A DNA stretch of 64,000 bases from Candidatus Chlorohelix allophototropha (GTDB lineage Bacteria > Chloroflexota > Chloroflexia > Chloroheliales > Chloroheliaceae), in assembly GCF_030389965.1 (NCBI RefSeq), contig NZ_CP128400.1, positions 1,860,001-1,924,000 of the forward strand, in the 5' to 3' direction. The notes below the pieces were generated by a model, which worked only from the letters and a program-made list of their open reading frames with translations, had not been told where the DNA came from and ran no database searches. This document shows positions 60,450-64,000 of this stretch, one piece after another. Numbering within the stretch: position 1 is the first letter of the stretch; each line of letters begins with the position of its first letter. A program made the position numbers and the translations under genes.

Positions 60450-63400
60450 ATGCAACACTTTGAACAAACTACAATATCATCAGCAAATAATAAGAAATAC
60501 GAAGACCATAACGCCACTGAGAATATTTCTTCACTAATTTTGCAAGAAGTTTTAGAAAGCACCACCAACCCCTGCTTCTCTTTAGATAGAAATTACTGCT
60601 ATACCAGTTTCAATAAAAGTCACGCCCAACTTATGCAAAGGTTGTATGAGGTTGAAATCCAGTTGGGACAAAACCAGTTGGATTGTATAACCAGCGAAGC
60701 AGATCGCGAGGTTGCCAAATATAATCTCGACCGCGCTTTTAGCGGTACGGCAGGAAAGGTGGAGACTTCTTTCGGCATAGATGAAAATCATCGCCATTAT
60801 TTAAAGGTTATCCATAATCCCATCAGAGATTCTAGCGGGGCAATCATCGGCGTAGTGGTATTAGCGCTGGATTTGAACGACCAAAAACAGATTGAGAATA
60901 ACCATAGGGAAGGTGAAGAACGCCTGCACATGGCGTTGGAGGCGGCAAAACAAGGGCTTTATAATCTGGATTTAGTAACAGGTCAAGGCGTTATCAATCG
61001 CGAATATCTCAGCATGCTTGGCTACGAACCTTCCTCGCTGATTGAAAGCCTAGACTCGTGGGTTAAGCTTTTGCATCCCGATGACCTACAGCATAGCCTA
61101 AAGGTGCTGAACGACTGTATTGTCGGTAAACTCACCGAGTACAGGATGGAATACCGCATGCGCACCAAAGAGGGCAACTGGAAGTGGATTCTTTCGCTCG
61201 GCAAAGTGCTAGAGCGAGATGCGGATGGAAAAGCCACGCGCCTGATCGGTACGCACACCGATATTACGCCGCAAAAAGCGGCTGAAACGCGTATCCTCAA
61301 ATTGAGCAATATGTATGCTGCCCTCAGCCAGACCAATCAGGCGATAATTCGGATTCAAGAGCGTGAAACATTGTTCAAGGAAGTTTGCCGCATTGCCGTA
61401 GAATTTGGCGGCTTGAGAATGGCGTGGATCGGGATGCCTGAACCCGATGGGGAATATATAGTTCCGGTGGCAAAGTTTGGCGAAAGTCTGGCTTACCTTG
61501 ACTCTATTAGGATTGCGGTTAACTCGAACGTACCGGAAGGGCGTGGGCCAGCCGGGGTTGTTTTTCATTCAAACCGCCATTACATTTGTAATGATTTTTT
61601 TAACGACCCTATAACCTTACCGTGGCGCACAAGCGCAGCGACATTTGGGTTCCGGTCTGTAGCTGCCTTCCCGCTGGTATTATCCGACAAGGTAATTGGA
61701 ATATTAACCCTTTATTCCGGCGAAGTGGGGCACTTCGATGATGAAATAGTCCAATTGCTGGATGAGATGGTATTGGACATTTGCTTTGCCTTGACTCATT
61801 TTAAAAATGATGAAGCACGCGCTCGTACCGAAGAAGCTTTGTACAAGAGCGAAAAGCTTTTCCGATTCCTGACTGAAAACGCCGCCGACATGATTTTCCG
61901 CGATAAGCTTGACGGTTCAATTGAATATATCTCCCCGGTTTGCCGCACCTTATTGGGTTACGAACCGGAAGAAATGTTAGGGCGACTATCAACTGACTTT
62001 TTCCATCCTGAAGATAAAGAAGCCATATATAAAAACCTCCGCACCAAAACTTACAGTACCGCGGTAATCCCTCTTAGTCACCGGATGCGGCGTAAAAACG
62101 GCGAATATATCTGGGTAGAAACCAATATTCAGCAGATAGTTGACCCTATTTCCGGCAAACCCTCGTATTTTGTTGGGGCATCCCGCGATATTACCGAGCG
62201 AGTAAAAGCGGAACAGGCATTGCGCGAGAGCGAGGAACGCTTCCGCCTTGTCGCCGCAAGTTCCAGCGATATGATTTGGACGATGGATATGGAGGGCAAT
62301 TTCACCTATGTCAGCCCTGCCATAGTGCAACTTAGCGATTATACGCCTGAAGAAGTTTTAAAACTAAATGTAAAAGACACCATGACCCCCCAATCTGCCG
62401 CAATTATCCAACAGGGTATGATAGAAACTATCAAGTCTGTAAAAAATGGGACTTACAAGAGGCAGGGGAAATTATTCATATTGGAGCAATACCGCAAGGA
62501 TGGCAGTATGGTATGGACGGAGGTTTCTGCCAACCTACTGCTTGATGCGACCGGGAATATCAGAGGCTTTCTGGGTATCACCCGCGACATAACCGAGCGG
62601 TTAAAAACCGATGCTGCCTTGCGAGAGAGCGAGGAACGCTTCCGCCTTGTCGCCGAAAATTCCAACGATGTGATTTGGACGATGGATATGGAGGGCAAAT
62701 TTACCTATGTCAGCCCTTCCGTATTTCAACTCAGAGGCTATACCCCCGAAGAGGTTATGCAACAAACGGCAGACGAATCGTTGACTCCCGAATCTGCCGC
62801 AATTATGCGCCAGCGGTTGACTGAAGTAATTAAAGCTATTCAGACAGGTACTTACAAGAGGCGCAAGAACTTGTATCAGTTGGAGCAGCCCTGCAAAGAT
62901 GGCAGCACCGTCTGGACAGAGGTTTCTGCCTGCGTGATGGTTGATGATACAGGGAATATCAAGGGCTTTCTGGGTGTTTCGCGAGACATTACCGAGCGGT
63001 TAAAAGCTGAAAAAGCCTTGCGCGAGAGCGAGGAAAAATATCGGCAAATTTTCGAACTGGACAATGAAGCTATATTCCTAGTTGAGCAAGCTACCGGCTT
63101 AATTCTGGATGCCAATGATTCTGCCACCAAAATTTATGGTTATACCAAAGAAGAATTTAAGGCTTTACGCAATACTGATATTTCGGCGGAACCGGAAAAA
63201 ACACAGGAACTGACTTCTAACAGAACTTTTGACAGTATGCTAGTGCCGCTGCGCTATCACCGCCGCAAGGATGGCTCAATTTTCCCCATCGAAATGGCGC
63301 TGCGCATCTTTGATTTAAAAGGTAAGTCGGTATTCGTGGTGGCTGCTCGCGACATCAGCGAGCGGTTAAAAGCCGAAGAGGCATTGCGTAACTCGGAAGA

Positions 63401-64000
63401 AAAATTCTCCAAAATCTTTAACGCCAGCCCGGCAGCGATTATAATTACCAGCGCTGAAGGGCAGATTGTCGATATTAACCCTAGCGCACTCAAACTTTCA
63501 GGCTACACTCGCGAGGAAAGTATCGAGCATAACGTCATGGAGCTTGGCACATGGCCTGAGCCTGAGCATAGAGCATACATCGGTAATATGCTGCTTAAGC
63601 AGGGTTATCTTCATCAGGTTGACACTACCTACCGTATAAAAAACGGGGATATTCGCCGTGTGCTGGCTTATTACGAAATCATAGAACTCGCCGGAGTTAA
63701 ACGAATTCTGTCGATGATTAATGATGTGACCGAAATCAAACATGCCGAAGAAGCCCTGCGCAACTCGGAAGAAAAATTCTCCAAAGTCTTTAAATCCAGT
63801 CCCTTGCCCATTATAATCTCAGGGTTGGAAGATGCCCGTATTCTGGATGCCAATCAGCAAGCGCTTGATTTCTTTGGCTACGCTAGAGAAGAATTTATCG
63901 GACATACCGCCGCTGAGCTACAAATGTGGGTAAAACCTGAACTCAGGGATATGGCGGTTGAGCAGATAAAAAAACAAGGCTATATTCATAATTTTGACAA
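60450..64000 (+). CDS. Giant multi-PAS/GAF sensor protein (3' partial)
   Basis: The frame is open from the ATG at 60450 to the window end (1183 codons seen). In order by nucleotide: PAS (about 60520-60890), PAS (60925-61275), GAF (61345-61800; ETLFKEVCRIAVEFGGLRMAW), then six PAS units starting near 61830, 62216, 62615, 63014, 63385 and 63755. The units at 62216 and 62615 are near-identical 399-bp copies, and those at 63385 and 63755 are also alike. No membrane segment is seen. The output (kinase, cyclase or other) lies beyond the window. No clear ribosome site precedes the ATG. Confidence 0.9.
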   Translation, partial: MQHFEQTTISSANNKKYEDHNATENISSLILQEVLESTTNPCFSLDRNYCYTSFNKSHAQLMQRLYEVEIQLGQNQLDCITSEADREVAKYNLDRAFSGTAGKVETSFGIDENHRHYLKVIHNPIRDSSGAIIGVVVLALDLNDQKQIENNHREGEERLHMALEAAKQGLYNLDLVTGQGVINREYLSMLGYEPSSLIESLDSWVKLLHPDDLQHSLKVLNDCIVGKLTEYRMEYRMRTKEGNWKWILSLGKVLERDADGKATRLIGTHTDITPQKAAETRILKLSNMYAALSQTNQAIIRIQERETLFKEVCRIAVEFGGLRMAWIGMPEPDGEYIVPVAKFGESLAYLDSIRIAVNSNVPEGRGPAGVVFHSNRHYICNDFFNDPITLPWRTSAATFGFRSVAAFPLVLSDKVIGILTLYSGEVGHFDDEIVQLLDEMVLDICFALTHFKNDEARARTEEALYKSEKLFRFLTENAADMIFRDKLDGSIEYISPVCRTLLGYEPEEMLGRLSTDFFHPEDKEAIYKNLRTKTYSTAVIPLSHRMRRKNGEYIWVETNIQQIVDPISGKPSYFVGASRDITERVKAEQALRESEERFRLVAASSSDMIWTMDMEGNFTYVSPAIVQLSDYTPEEVLKLNVKDTMTPQSAAIIQQGMIETIKSVKNGTYKRQGKLFILEQYRKDGSMVWTEVSANLLLDATGNIRGFLGITRDITERLKTDAALRESEERFRLVAENSNDVIWTMDMEGKFTYVSPSVFQLRGYTPEEVMQQTADESLTPESAAIMRQRLTEVIKAIQTGTYKRRKNLYQLEQPCKDGSTVWTEVSACVMVDDTGNIKGFLGVSRDITERLKAEKALRESEEKYRQIFELDNEAIFLVEQATGLILDANDSATKIYGYTKEEFKALRNTDISAEPEKTQELTSNRTFDSMLVPLRYHRRKDGSIFPIEMALRIFDLKGKSVFVVAARDISERLKAEEALRNSEEKFSKIFNASPAAIIITSAEGQIVDINPSALKLSGYTREESIEHNVMELGTWPEPEHRAYIGNMLLKQGYLHQVDTTYRIKNGDIRRVLAYYEIIELAGVKRILSMINDVTEIKHAEEALRNSEEKFSKVFKSSPLPIIISGLEDARILDANQQALDFFGYAREEFIGHTAAELQMWVKPELRDMAVEQIKKQGYIHNFD
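62216..63013 (+). repeat. 399-bp tandem PAS duplication
   Basis: Two coding copies offset by exactly 399 bp (133 codons). Both carry ESEERFRLVA, DMxWTMDMEG-type text, YVSP and a PAC ending in RDITERLKxxxALRESEE. The third unit starts at the same spacing but has diverged, so the first two copies are the youngest. Confidence 0.88.

Overview
The window reads as chromosomal DNA of a free-living, probably heterotrophic bacterium. I infer Chloroflexota, without proof: a secreted glycoside hydrolase ends in two copies of a repeat module that I associate with Chloroflexota exported proteins, large PAS-rich sensor kinases are abundant, and the fatty-acid cluster is gene-rich while many intergenic stretches carry dispersed palindromes. 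No rRNA, tRNA or CRISPR array was seen.

Layout. 1-4.2 kb: the 3' part of a multi-PAS hybrid histidine kinase, then a B12-domain radical SAM protein. 4.3-11.2 kb (minus strand): Lon protease, a small membrane protein, a coupled gamma-glutamyltransferase-family/ketopantoate reductase-family pair, and a ROK sugar kinase. 11.25-20.2 kb (plus): a clear promoter, then rpmF-fabH-fabD-fabG, accC-asp23-nusB-acpP, tatA/B-tatC, cdd, a DUF84 NTPase and a YggT protein. This is a growth and envelope block covering lipid synthesis, protein export and nucleotide salvage. 20.2-28.2 kb: an SPFH protein, two tiny paralogous double-glycine peptides, a GH1 beta-glucosidase, an orphan 112-residue protein, a complete IS4-family element with its target duplication, an acyl-CoA dehydrogenase and two acetyltransferases. 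28.2-32.3 kb (minus): methyltransferase, molybdenum oxidoreductase, FtsB-like protein, response regulator and an acidic coiled-coil protein.

32.7-37.5 kb encodes the most unusual gene: a 1593-residue membrane protein with a degenerate kinase domain (probable pseudokinase), about 950 residues of almost pure Glu/Ala/Leu/Val/Pro repeat, one membrane helix and an outside beta-sandwich-like domain. 38.4-47 kb: a PAS/GAF histidine kinase, an MFS exporter, a TIR-FGE fusion that looks like a diversity-generating-retroelement target, and a membrane PAS hybrid kinase. 42.7-53.0 kb carries clusters of palindromic REP-like repeats around a REP-associated tyrosine transposase (RAYT). The same stretch has the secreted glycosidase, an IclR regulator and a Rieske/ferric-reductase-like fusion. 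53-64 kb: a large membrane protein of unknown role, an acetyl-CoA hydrolase/CoA transferase, a GT-C glycosyltransferase, a decayed PfkB kinase fragment, a zinc-ribbon protein, a GNAT acetyltransferase, a beta-carbonic anhydrase and the start of a giant PAS/GAF sensor with recently duplicated PAS units.

Most promising for something new: the pseudokinase/poly-Glu membrane protein with its coiled-coil neighbour, the paired double-glycine peptides, the REP/RAYT system with co-varying hairpin stems, and the TIR-FGE protein with a DGR-like C-terminus.
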